Source of the DNA: Piper betle
Taxonomy: Eukaryota; Streptophyta; Magnoliopsida; Piperales; Piperaceae
DNA: 64,000 nucleotides
Assembly (NCBI GenBank): GCA_033002965.1
Contig: JAURVB010005953.1
Coordinates: 109,005 to 173,004, forward strand
Direction: 5' to 3'
The notes below the pieces were generated by a model that saw nothing but the letters and a program-made list of their open reading frames with translations, made no database searches and was not told where the DNA came from. A program made the position numbers and the translations under genes. Of the stretch, positions 1-11,169 are shown piece after piece (positions within the stretch are counted from its first letter, which is position 1; each line of letters begins with the position of its first letter).

Positions 1-73
1 GTTTGGTTTATTTTGTCTAGAAATTATGATATGCTGGATTATTGGAATATTTGTAATTTCTCTGTTTAATTAG

Positions 74-1257
74 GTTGTATTTGGGGTGGATGAAATTGCA
101 TATCAAATTGGTGAAACGACTGAAATTCTTTCTGGGGGATATCTTTGCGCAACTCCTCATTGTGTGAGGGTATGTTTGTAGCCATCTCTTATTGTATTAA
201 CCTCTCTTTCTATGGTTGTCTGAATGTGGTTCTGCATTTTATAATCACCTGAAGTTAGGGACACTAGGGTTGATGGCATGGATCTTGTATAGCTTGTTAT
301 TTTCTTTCACAATTAACTTGCATTGAAAAAGTAGCAGGCTCATTCTGCTGAATGTCTTTTTGCGGCATACCTTGGAAGATAGGAAAAAGTTATGAAGAAC
401 ATCATAACTGCATGCTTTCTGCATTATGGGATTAGCTGAGATAATTGTTGCTTGATGAATCTTGACAAAATTGACTTCCTTTGCAAAGTTGGTAGTTAAA
501 AGATATGCATTTTTGTCAACATATGCATTTTGCTTCTCCAGGGAGCCATGGCAATTCTTATGTCCGGCACGTTTAGAGCAGACGAGAATTTGCACGACAA
601 TGCTTAATTAGTATTTGGTTTTTGAATGTCACCAGTTATTTTCATGTACTTGTGATTCTCTTTCTTTATGTGACTGTAAGATATTGTGGTACTTCGTGTT
701 CACTTATGTTTTGATTTTCATATGATTAGGCCCCTAGTAGAGAGAATGCTTTCGGAATTGATCGTTCCACCTTTGCTCTTTTCATGCAACCTGACTGGTA
801 TGCTCAATTTTTATAGGTGTTCAAAATTGCAGGAAAGTTTACATCCAACTAACTTGTATTTGTTTCATGTATGTTATTTCCTAGGGATGAGAAACTTAAT
901 TTTCGGAGTGAAGTGCATCTGCATCAGGGGGTAAGTACTTGGCTTCTTCTTCGTCTGTATTTATCTACATCTCATATTATTGTTCTTTGAAAATGACTAG
1001 GTAGTTTCAGCATATTGCGTTAAAACTATAAATTGTGCTACTTTTAAGGACTAGTTATTGCAAATTCACGGACTATGTTTACGATCCTTTGCGACAAAAT
1101 GGGCATTAATCTGAAACGGGTTTCGTGTTTTCAGCGCATTCCACCGAATGGAGCTCTTACCTTTGGGGAGTACTCTGAGATTGTTATCAACAAATCTATG
1201 GTCAATGAATATTGTCCTGTTATTTGGCTGGTTTATATGATCGGTTCTCTCTATTGA
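74..1257 (+). CDS. 2OG-Fe(II) oxygenase, isopenicillin N synthase-like (3' part)
   Basis: Four exons can be joined in frame: 74-169, 730-797, 885-930 and 1135-1257, all with GT-AG borders. They give the last 110 residues of a protein that begins before the window. Recognisable blocks are GETTEILSGGYLCATPHCVR, then RSTFALFMQPDW, then IPPNGALTFGEYSE. These match the C-terminal half of plant isopenicillin-N-synthase-like 2-oxoglutarate/Fe(II) dioxygenases; the CATPHCVR stretch carries the distal metal-binding histidine and the RST block the arginine-x-serine/threonine 2-oxoglutarate site. The proximal HxD lies outside the window. The substrate is unknown. Odd point: after the last conserved block the frame runs on for about 20 residues of unrelated sequence to a TGA at 1255-1257, so the final exon may be mis-joined or read through an unrecognised donor. 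The family call rests on motif recall without an alignment. Confidence 0.7.
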
Positions 1258-1762
1258 TCATATAGAATAAGCTAGGATGTTGTGGTCCTGTTATTTTGAG
1301 CATCCATTTTGTTCAGTCAGATTGAAGAGAAATGTTGGGCTTGCTTTGTTATAAACGAATCAACTACAGTTTAGTTACATGGTTGGATGGCTCTATATGT
1401 AGTATATGTATTAGAGAAATGGCTATTCTTAATATGTGGGTAATTAATTAATTTTGGTTTTGTTGTTTGCAATATTTATTTTCGAATAAAACCATTTATT
1501 TGTGTGCATTAAATGTAACATTCAAATAAAAATCAAGTACATTTTAATTTGATAAATTATTTCGTACAAAACCCTCCTACCCATCTCTCAACATTTTATC
1601 ATAATGTTCGTTAAATTGCTGCCGATGTTCGTATTATTGCTTATCAGGTTCGCGCTGTAATCTTCGACAAATCGAGCTCTTTGTAGTCTTTAGGGCTTGA
1701 CTAGTGCCATGTTCAAGTCAAAATTGACTTAAATTTATTTTTTATATATAGATTTATAGGAG
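1258..1762. other. Intergenic, 3' flank of the oxygenase gene
   Basis: AT-rich sequence with no supported coding potential. It must contain the 3' untranslated region of the oxygenase and ends in TTATAGGAG (1754-1762), the left copy of a direct repeat flanking the foldback element. Confidence 0.6.
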
Positions 1763-2748
1763 GAGACCCGCTACTCTGCGCCAGAGGCAGAGTAGCGGCT
1801 CTGCGCCACACATTATTCTGGGCCGTCCGATTATAAGGACGGTCCAGATCTAATCTATCTATTTTTTTTAAAAAAAGTTAAAATTTGATCTGAACCGTCC
1901 GATTACAAGGACGGTCCAGATCGAATGTTAAAAAAACCCGAAACCGCCGCCCCGCCGTCCCGCCGCATCGCCGCCCCGTCCCGGACGCCGCCGGTAGACC
2001 CGCCGGCCGGGGCCGGAGCCGGGGCGGGGGAGGGAGGGCGGGGGCGGTGGAGCAGGGGCGGGGGAGGGAGAGCGGGGGCGGCGGAGCCCGGGCAAGGGCG
2101 GGGAAGGGAAGGGGGGCGGCGGAGCGGCCCCCCGCCTCGCCGCGGCCAGACCTGAGGCCGGAGGCGGGGCGGGGGAGGGACAGCGGGGGCGGCGGAGCGG
2201 GAGCGGAGCGGTGGACCCGCCGCATCGCCGCCCCCGATCTCCCTCCCCCGCCCCGGCTCCGGCCTTAGATCTGGCCGCGGCGAGGCGGGGGCCGCTCCGC
2301 CGCCCCCTTCCCTTCCCCCGCCCTTGCCCGGGCTCCGCCGCCCCCGCTCTCCCTCCCCCGCCCCTGCTCCGCCGCCCCCGCCCTCCCTCCCCCGCCCCTG
2401 CCTGCCGCCCCTGCTCCGCCGCTCCCGCCCCTGCTCCGCCGCCCCCGCTCCGCCGCCCCTGCTCTCCCTCCCCCGCCCCGGCTCCGGCCGCCAGATCTGG
2501 CCGCGGCCGGCGGGTCCACCTGCGGCGTCCGGGACGGGGCGGCGATGCGGCGGGACGGCGGCGGGGCGGCGGTTTAGGGTTTTTTTAACATTCGATCTGG
2601 ACCGTCCTTGTAATCGGACGGTTCAGATCAAATTTTAATTTTTTTTAAAAAAATAGATTAGATCTGGGCCGTCCTTGTAATCGGACGGCCCAGAACAGAG
2701 CTTGGGGCAGAAAATTTTTTCTGCCCCTTGCTCTGAAATACTTTACCC
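1763..2748. mobile_element. GC-rich foldback (Mutator-like) non-autonomous transposon, copy 1
   Basis: A 986-bp element flanked by a perfect 9-bp direct repeat TTATAGGAG (1754-1762 and 2749-2757), the duplication length typical of Mutator-like elements. The two halves are long inverted repeats of several hundred bases: AT-rich outer arms (about 1763-1935 and 2575-2748) and extremely GC-rich inner arms that also pair, with the turn near 2210-2255. Each outer arm holds two copies of a palindromic motif, CCGTCCGATTAYAAGGACGG. The left end also contains a small hairpin (CTACTCTGC / GCAGAGTAG). The many proline/arginine-rich open frames inside are mirror images of the GC-rich arms and not genes. 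No transposase is present. A second full copy lies at 46741-47815 and a fragment near 13.4 kb. Alternative: a foldback element of another superfamily. Confidence 0.75.
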
Positions 2749-2757
2749 TTATAGGAG

Positions 2758-3774
2758 TTAGTTTCATTCATAATATACTAAAACATAATAGAATTTCATT
2801 TTTATAATATTGCGCATCAAATTTAGTCAGCGCAACATGGCTCATTAAGATCAGCCATTTATAGGTTCACTTGGATTGTATTTTTAGCACATTGTTGGCA
2901 CCCAGACAATTCTCTTTTGGGTTCTACACTTCGAGCAAGCAGGACACTGTATTGATGGTGAACATAAATTTGCTCTGTGGTTGATACATTATTCAGGAGG
3001 TTCAAGATGCGACATGCGAGGTCTGATCTCTGGTGACTTTCTAAAGTCTAAATCTTTTGAGCAGCGCAGTGACACAGAGATAAATAAAGCTGTTGTGAGA
3101 ATGTTGATTCATCATTTACTAAGCTTAACGTGCATGGAAATCTAAGCCTTGGAGTTCATGACTCCATATTTTTAAATGTGTCTGTCTCTGCTAGTGATGC
3201 AGGTTGGTGGGTGGCAACATGGTTATTAATATGTACATTGTTCTAATTTTTATGATCAACAACGGTAGAAGTAGAACATTGATTTTCTGTTATTAATGGT
3301 TTCTTAGTTATATATATAGCTTATATTTTCCCTAATTTTGTAACCATTATTGTCGATTATCATACAACAGTATCATTTTTTACAGCGTTCAATGGTTTTG
3401 GACTGGTATATATATATATATATATATATATATTACCCCATCTCCCATTCATTCCCTTCCCTCCTCTCCATTGCCATTTTTGCTGTTATCTTCTTGCTGG
3501 GAAACAAAAGAAATGGGATTGTCGTGCCTTTGTGAAGTGGAAATGCTACTCCTTTCTTCCATGCTTGAATTGGGTTTGGGAGGAATTGAGCATCACTTTT
3601 TATCTCTCTGGTAATGATCATTTTCTTGATTTGTGTTTTTTTTTTGTAAATGAACTTTTTTTTAATGTTTTAGTATTAGTTTTAATGATCAAATTGTTAT
3701 TTTTCATGGGCAGGAGGTGATTGATTCTAAATTTTTTGTTTGCTGGCTTTTTTTTTTTTACAGTATATTTTGCT
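2758..3774. other. Intergenic region upstream of the DnaJ gene
   Basis: No gene supported. It holds a (TA)n run and, at about 3435-3480, a pyrimidine-rich CT tract of the kind often seen near plant transcription starts. The DnaJ promoter and possibly a leader exon lie here, but I cannot place them. Confidence 0.5.
3407..3433. repeat. (TA)n microsatellite
   Basis: About 13 perfect TA units in the region upstream of the DnaJ gene. Confidence 0.95.
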
Positions 3775-4100
3775 TTGGATCATTGATCTGGATTGAGGAA
3801 TGTAGTCAAGGTATTGCTTTTTGTTTGCAATAATGGTTGCTCTGAAACATTGAGCTGGATTGAGGAATGTGGTCAAGGTATCGCTTTTTGTTTGCAACAA
3901 TGGTTGCTTTGAATCATTGATCTGGATTGAGGAGTGTGGTCGAGGTATTGCTTTTTGTTTGCAATAATGGTTGCTTTGGATCATTGATCTGGATTGAGGA
4001 ATGTGGTCAAGGTATTGCTTTTTGTTTGCAATAATGGTTGCTTTGGATCGTCATTGATCAAGATTGAGAAGTGTGGTATAAAGGTGCTGTCTTTGTTGCC
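3775..4100. repeat. 67-bp tandem repeat upstream of DnaJ
   Basis: Four units of exactly 67 bp start at 3775, 3842, 3909 and 3976, followed by a decayed fifth from 4043. Each unit contains GGATTGAGGAATGTGGTCAA and ends in CAATAATGGTTGCT. Neighbouring units differ by only a few bases. The array ends about 65 bp before the DnaJ start codon, so it lies in the 5' untranslated region or core promoter. The short minus-strand open frames here are products of the repeat. Confidence 0.95.
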
Positions 4101-4165
4101 TTGCCACTGATTTCCCTTGAACTGGAAGGAGGAGGAGTGGTGATATACCAAAGGGGTGATTGGAT

Positions 4166-6695
4166 ATGGGTGTTGATTACTATAACACATTGGAGGTTAG
4201 GAGGAATGCCACTGACGATGATCTCAAGAAGTCCTACCGCAGGCTGGCCATGATATGGCACCCGGACAAGAATCCCGACAACAAGCAGCAAGCCGAGGCT
4301 AATTTCAAGCAGATCTCCGAGGCCTATGAAGTAAAAATTCTGCCTTTTCCTTCGTTTGTTCGATTCGTTCGGTTCAAAACTTGGAATTGATTGCCATTTG
4401 ATCTGCCAAATCGTGCTGTTGAAATGCTATTTATGTGGTGTCTTCTTTTAACAATTCTATTGGAACTCAGTTTTTCAGAATGCTAACTCTTCCCCAAAGA
4501 ATCAATCTTTCTTTTAGTTGCTGAATCTCTTTGATCAATGTGTGAAAAGAATTGCGGAACTTGTACGCTTTAAAGAATTGGGAAACAAGTGCTACGTTTT
4601 TTATGTAATTGTCAATCGCATTTTTCTTCTACTATTTATTTACCTTGATTTTCCATTTGATTTGCTAATTGAATGTTCTTAAACGGTGTCGAAGTGGTAT
4701 GTTTAATTGAAAATCACTGTGGAGTTGCAGCAACTCACTCTCATTGGAAAAACGTTGGTGTTTTTCATACCAATGTATGACAAGTTCTAGTTTATTTTGT
4801 GTTTGTTAATGCATATTTTTCTCCCCAACCTTTCTCAACCTTAAACCGCCTAACATTTCATTCCTTTGTTTTTGTTAATATAGGTGCTTGGTGATCCAGA
4901 GAAACGGGCTATCTATGATCAATACGGGGAAGAAGGCCTCAAGGGTGTTCCCCCGCCGGGTGGAGGAAGTGGGCATGGAAATGGCAGTTCTGGCAATTTC
5001 AAGGATTTTCACTTCAATCCTCGTAATGCAGAGGACATCTTTGCTGAGTTTTTGGGAGCAGCCCATTTGGTTTTAATTCGCCCAGTCCTGGCTGGTCTAT
5101 GAAGTTTCAAACAGACTGTGGAATGTTTGGAGGATTCAGTGGTGGGGAGAGCATGTTTCGATCATACACAGAAGGCATGGGAGCTTCTACATCCAGGAAG
5201 CCTCCTCCTGCAGAAAGCAAGCTAGCCTGCAGCCTTGAGGAACTTTACACCGGGTCTATAAGGAAGATGAAAATCTCTAGAAACATTGTTGATGCTAATG
5301 GGTGAGCACTTCCATTTCTCTATGCATAGAAGATTTTAGTTTACAACTTTAAGCCTGTCTTTACTTTTCTGTTCAATATTATCCTATCAAAGAATAAATT
5401 TTGAGTAGCCTTGTGCTTGAAAAATTGAGTCTCCATTCTCATTCTAGCATAAGTAGACTTTATATCATTGAGGGCTTGCCCTTGCTACAACCATGCATGA
5501 AATTTTAAAACCGATCGAAAAAGATTGAATGGGGGATAGTGTTGTAAAATAGAGTTTTAAAAACTGTTTTTTAGTGTAGAGATGCCTGTTAGATGGCATT
5601 GCTGGCCGCAGTGCTGCAAACATCACTAGGTAAGGGCTGGATCGCTCTTGGCTCCCTTGTTTTCAGAGATGCATCCACCCTTCATATCGCTGGTCGCATC
5701 GTTGATTTGCAGGAATTTTTATTTAGCAGTTTTCTGCCAGTTTTTCGCCCATTGCCTCAAATTGGATCTCTTGAATTGCCATCTCTGAGGTTGGCAATGT
5801 CCATACTCCGCTCTAATATTTTTCAACAGATAGCTCATGCCTCCCTGTTAACCTAACCATATACCTGTTATTGAGCATGAAAACAACTAAAAACAAAGGG
5901 ACAAACTTTGCAAACAAGGAAGGCACGTAGGTCTGTAATGAGTGAAAACCTTAGAACATCACCGTTAAAATATGCAACACTTTCATTGTTCATTTTTCAC
6001 TGAACTTTTGCTGTTTATTTTGGTTGGCTTGTATTTTCCGTAATCTTCATCGTGGCTTTAACCTCAGTGTAAGTATGTATACTCAGCATCATATGTATAC
6101 ATGAAGCGTAAAACACCAAGTAGTATTGTCTCATTAATCAAGCAAAACAGTAGTAAGCATCATAGATTAGCAATTACCAACTGAAGATTTGAATCCCATG
6201 TTTATATTAAGTTATCTACATTAAGCTGATAGATATGGTATCTGCTTCTAATGACAGGCGCTTACGACCAGAAACAGAGATTTTAACAATTGATGTGAAG
6301 CCTGGATGGAAGAAGGGGACAAAGATAACATTTCTTGACAAGGGAAAAGAGTCACTGAACCAGCTTCCAGCAGATCTTGTGTTTGTAATAGATGAAAAAC
6401 CCCATGACACCTTCACGAGAGATGGAAACGACCTACAAATGACCCAAAAATTTCGCTTGCAGAGGCACTTGGAGGAGTAACGGTGATCCTAAAAACCCTT
6501 GATGGTCGCACACTATCCATTCCTCTGAATGATATTGTAAGCCCTGGTTTTGAGTATATAATTGCTAATGAAGGAATGCCTATTGCCAAAGAGCCTGGGG
6601 AAAGAGGAAGTTTAAGAGTAAAATTTGATGTGCACTTCCCTTCCAAGCTAACATCTGAGCAGCAAGCAGGAGTAAAACGCATTTTAGGAGGCTAA
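4166..6695 (+). CDS. Type II DnaJ/Hsp40 co-chaperone (DNAJB-like), two frame breaks
   Basis: Exons 4166-4330, 4884-5301 and 6258-6695 give a 340-residue protein, the usual length for plant type II J-proteins. These stimulate Hsp70 ATPase and deliver clients in the cytosol. The ATG at 4166 begins [11 protein letters not shown]. The J domain occupies about residues 1-67 with HPD at 32-34, followed by a Gly-rich linker and two C-terminal client-binding domains ending KRILGG; there is no cysteine zinc finger. The frame breaks twice. At T5049-5053 one T is lacking (FAEF[F]GSSPF is expected), and at A6446-6450 one A is lacking ([11 protein letters not shown] resumes in the next frame). With both bases counted, the exon lengths sum to 341 codons. 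Both breaks sit in homopolymers and conserved sequence continues, so sequencing error is more likely than a pseudogene. AATAAA at 6849-6854 is a possible poly(A) signal. Confidence 0.9.
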
Positions 6696-7279
6696 GTGAT
6701 GATCTTAATACTGCCTTCGCAGTTGTATTACAGTTTAATTTGTTTGTAATATAGTTCCACTCTCCACTGTATGATTCTTCCTATTTTTAAAGTTTGTTGT
6801 AATTGTTGCTCATCATAAAAACCATCTTTTATGTCATTGTGTTGGTTTAATAAAAAACACTTTGCAAAATCAATTCCTGAGTAGATATATCTCTAACAAA
6901 TCTCTTTAGAAAGAAAAAGAAATCTCTCTTAAGTATAATATTGATCTTTTTATATTTCTAATTTCTGTGCATGGTTGAGGCAAATTCCATGGAATATTAA
7001 ATATTTCTGTTTGCCTAATTTCATTTTCATAATGAGCATGATGTGATGGTCTGAGTTCAAACTTACAAACTCTTGAGATCAAAATTTAATGAATGAAGCT
7101 TCCTAAACACTACAAGTTATCACTGATGAGAAGAAGCTAAAAACTCTCTTGCTCACTATTTACTTTTGCAGATGATTATATTACATGGTCTCCCAACTCT
7201 TTTTGACATGATTTACTCTGATATGTATGTTGGATAAATGGGTGTAAAACCTTTAGGATACAATTGTCTTAAGGATTCT
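6696..7279. other. Intergenic, between convergent 3' ends
   Basis: The DnaJ (+) and SERINC (-) genes end toward each other here, so this DNA should hold both 3' untranslated regions. No coding potential is seen. Confidence 0.6.
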
Positions 7280-10200
7280 TCACATTGGTTCAACTGTTTG
7301 CCTGCTCTTCCAAATAACTGGAGCAACCATTTTCCAAACTGCATTGATGGTAAAAAGAGTAATTTTAATTACTTGTATGATAATAAGACATGATATGACT
7401 TTTAAGTAGAAACTTTAATGCATGGAGGTGTGTTAGAAAAAAATACAAAAGATTTATGATTAAATAAATGCACATAACCACAAATTTTTTTTAATGTTAT
7501 TCTTAGCTTTAGCCCTTAATGTTTTGGCTACATCCATGTTTAGCGTGAGATCTCTCAAAATTAATCTAACGTCAAATACCTATTAGGGTAAGATCTGGTA
7601 TATTAGTAGAGCTGTTGTACTTATCATAATAAATATTAAAATTAGTTAACTATTTAAAGAGATAATTTAAGGCCAACAGATTACACTCAGGCTCATTCAT
7701 TAATTACACTTAGCCCAAATGACATAAAGTACATAGCCATTCTTGATTTATTCGAGCTATTTTTTGAGAAAGATTTTTTATTTATAATCCCTTAATAAAA
7801 ATTTCATGGCAAATTATGGAACTAGTTCTAAAGACAAACTAAAATACTCACTATAGATACAAGCTGCTAGCCATTCATTAACAACTTTAACCCAAGTACT
7901 TGTCCATCCAACATCTATTGTCCATCTGAGAAACAAAAATGCTCATGAATGTTAATTTAGGTGAAACAACAAGATTAAGTACACCACATATTGTAGAAGA
8001 AAAAGAAGAGCATGCACTTAATATTTAATCTTTTTTATCAAATAAGAATATAATTTACTCTTGATTTTGTGAACAAATTTTCTCAAAGATTTTTATTAAG
8101 TTAATCTTCTTAAATTTTAATGGTATTGTGTGTATTACTTACTTTTGCATAGTGTGGTGTGGATTCCAACTGATAAATAGCATTGCAAAGTACATGGATC
8201 CCATTGCAAAAACAAAGTGGAAGAACCCATAACCATATGGAACATCATCTGGAGATTGTGATTCCTCTTTCTTGAACTGTTCATTCAGATAAAATGACAT
8301 ATACAAATATTATGCATTAAAAAGAAACTTTACTTAAATATGAATTACAAATAGAATGTTGCAAAGTAATTACCTCAAAGCATTTTGAATCTATTCCTGT
8401 AGCAAATGTTGCTATGACCATAGCAAGCAGGGCAATCACAAAGCTCTGTCAATGTAATGTAGAAGGTTTAGCTTAAAAATATAAATTAAATTAATATAGA
8501 CATTATTGAATGATGAAATCATTTAATAGTTTGTTTCTAAGTCTATTTAGATATGTTGGTTATGATTCTTGTATGTTGTTGTGACAAACTAAAGTCTATA
8601 AAGAGAAGAAATTAAAGTCGGGGTAATCTCAAAGAGTCATTATTCTTGTTTAATTTTTATTGTTTTATGAATTTTAACAAACATTATTTAATTTTTCTTA
8701 ATTTTCCCCTGCATATTGGTTTATCATTTAATACTCAATATCAATTATATAAGGAGATATTCATATTTGCTTTATAATTCTAAAATTGGCTATTTTTAGT
8801 GTATTACTAAAGCTAACACATGTTGATCAATAGACATGCAAAATCTCTAAAAATTAATCATACATTCAATACTTATCAGATAATATCTAATATATTAATA
8901 GGTGTATGTTTACAAACCTTTATTTTGATTAACTATTTTGGAGAAATGATTTAGGCTTATTATTTTGTACATGAGTCGGGTCCTTATAAAACACATGTGT
9001 AAAATTGATAAATATTTTTAACAAATTACTTGATAAATTATCTTGAAATTAATTGACAATATAAGTCAACTTTGAATTTTATTTTAATTAATAAATTGCA
9101 AAGAATATTAGAATTTGTAATCCAAACTAAATGAAGAATTACTATGATTGTGAGCCAATCTTTATCTGTGGCCACTTCTGCCTTCTTATTGCATGTCTCT
9201 GTTGGTGGTTCACTGTGGGCATGAACAGATGTTCAAAAAATATAATAAAATAAGTGTTTATTATTACACTATAAAGAAGATAGCACAATATTGTCCATTA
9301 GATTTGAGTATCTTACCTTCTCAAACCACACCAACAAATAAACACAACATACAAACCCATTAATCCTGGGGTTAGAAAGCCTCCATTAACCTATAATATT
9401 GGAAAAAATTTAAAGATATTTCTTGAGAAACATGCTAATATATTGTGCTCTAATTTGAGATACTGAATAAGCTTTGAAACAAATAAGAGATGATAATATA
9501 TGTATGCCTTACTTTTGAGTGGAGTGAGACACATATCATTAGTTGGACTAGCAACAAGGTCCAAGTGATGAAAAAGAGGTTGAGTGTGCATGATAGCTTG
9601 GGGACATACCAAATGTACATCAAAACTATCCCACATGTAGAAGCCACATATGCACTTGCTGCTAGTGCATGCACATGGATCCGACTACAATTCAACATTC
9701 ACAAACATTACTCTTTTTTTCAAATAAAAAATTTTATGTATTGTAAACAAAAAGCTAGTAAATTTTGATGGGTCTTCTTTTTTCCCACATATTATATATT
9801 TTCATAGAATATCGCGGATACAGAGTTTGTAGTGTTCCAAGTCTTAGTGGGATTAAAATTAAGTTCAGGTTCATAAAATATGTGGTATCAGAGTTAGCCC
9901 ATGTCACAGTTGCTAAGTGTAAAAGATAACAACTTGAAAAAAACTACTTAGGAGAAGCTGCTGGGCCCTCGAAAAAAACTCTTAAGATAAGATTAAAAGC
10001 TACTTAAAAACGTGGTGAAGAAGTAAAATGTTACAAATCTTTGGTGTGGTATGGGACATGGGTTTTGAACAAACTAAGTTGATGGTTGATTTGCTTTGAA
10101 GTAAAATCTTACTTGGATGAGTCACTCAAAGAAAAGAAATTAAGATGTTATTGCATACCACTTAAATATATACTTCTTGGAAGTGAAGTAGTCATTCAAC

Positions 10201-11169
10201 CATGCTACAAAACTGGTTATGCTGATGAGTTGAATGAGTAGAAATATCCTGAAACCATAATCTTCATAACCAAAAGTTCATAGCATTTCAAAAGAATCAA
10301 AGAGAGAATGATATTTATGGGGAATACTCACCCAGCACCAAAGAGAGCTATTTTACCTGCAATAATGACTCAAATTAGGCTTGAGTATGTATTAGTTGAG
10401 TAAACAAGAAAAAAACTGTATATCTTGTAAACCATGTTGGGCAAACTAACCATAGAGTTGAATGATAAAACTAGGAATGAAAAATGGAACAACCATCAAA
10501 CCAATCCACAATGTGATCTTAGGCAACCACCATCCAGAATGCCAATGCTCTCTGTTCTCATACAACTTTGAAGTCCCAATTGTGGTCAGAAACATTATGA
10601 AGTAAAATATCTTTCTCATAAGTAAAGGTTATAAATTGAAATATGTATTAAGAATTCTGAATTTCACAAATCGATTTGCCAATTGTAGGATGGATACAGA
10701 GCAACCAAAGCTCACACGGAGTACTCCTTCTGTTCCCAAGCAATCAGATGCCCCTGACATCCTTTCAATCCTGCATGTATGACAAAACATGTTCATATAA
10801 ATGTTATTCTTTCATTGCTGAAATGATGCGAGATTGGTTGAAACTTGAAACCCAGAAAATGTAGACATGTATTGTAAAGGAGAGAATTTTTATAAGGTTG
10901 ATGGAATTACTCTGGAGATCTGAGAGAGCAGCCTGGGCATAGTCCCTGACCACCCAAGCTAGAAGGTTGGTGAAGAGGAAGATGAGGCCATACACATATC
11001 TTGCCATCCATGGATTAGGCCCCATGCAGAACTGTCTGCAGCATGACCTCTCCATCATCTCCAAGAACCTCTCTCCCCTGCTCATCCCCACCACATCACC
11101 ACCTCTCCTCCCCATCCTCCACCTCCATCTCTCCTCCTCTTCTTGCTGCCTCCGATCCTCCACATCCAT
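7280..11169 (-). CDS. SERINC/TMS-family multipass membrane protein
   Basis: Twelve exons: 11169-10911, 10770-10698, 10610-10451, 10356-10332, 10248-10159, 9684-9513, 9390-9317, 9212-9143, 8445-8374, 8276-8143, 7925-7852 and 7338-7280. Together they encode about 420 residues. Diagnostic blocks are NPWMARYVYGLIFL, WHSGWWLPKITLW, LYGKIALFGAG and GFFHFVFAMGSMYFAMLFI. These identify the serine incorporator (TMS1/SERINC) family, membrane proteins with 10-11 helices of the endomembrane system; in animals they affect membrane lipids, and the plant role is poorly known. The MARYVY N-terminus fits the plant subgroup with a short soluble leader. One frame break lies in exon 2 at C10751-10754: one base is lacking and CLGTEGVLRVSFGC resumes in the next frame. 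Exon 4 is a 25-nt microexon. The start is the first ATG after an upstream stop. Confidence 0.92.

Noticed and set aside
1878..2638. Several overlapping proline/arginine-rich open frames of 70-125 codons on both strands
   Set aside because: They lie in the mirror-image GC-rich arms of a foldback transposon. Biased composition with few stops explains them.
3727..4291. Minus-strand frames upstream of DnaJ
   Set aside because: They are built from the 67-bp tandem repeat and the antisense of DnaJ exon 1.
10248..10260. Possible frameshift at the start of SERINC exon 5 (GATATTTCTAC)
   Set aside because: Correct splice phase (GG|G ATA TTT CTA) keeps the frame, so no base is missing there.
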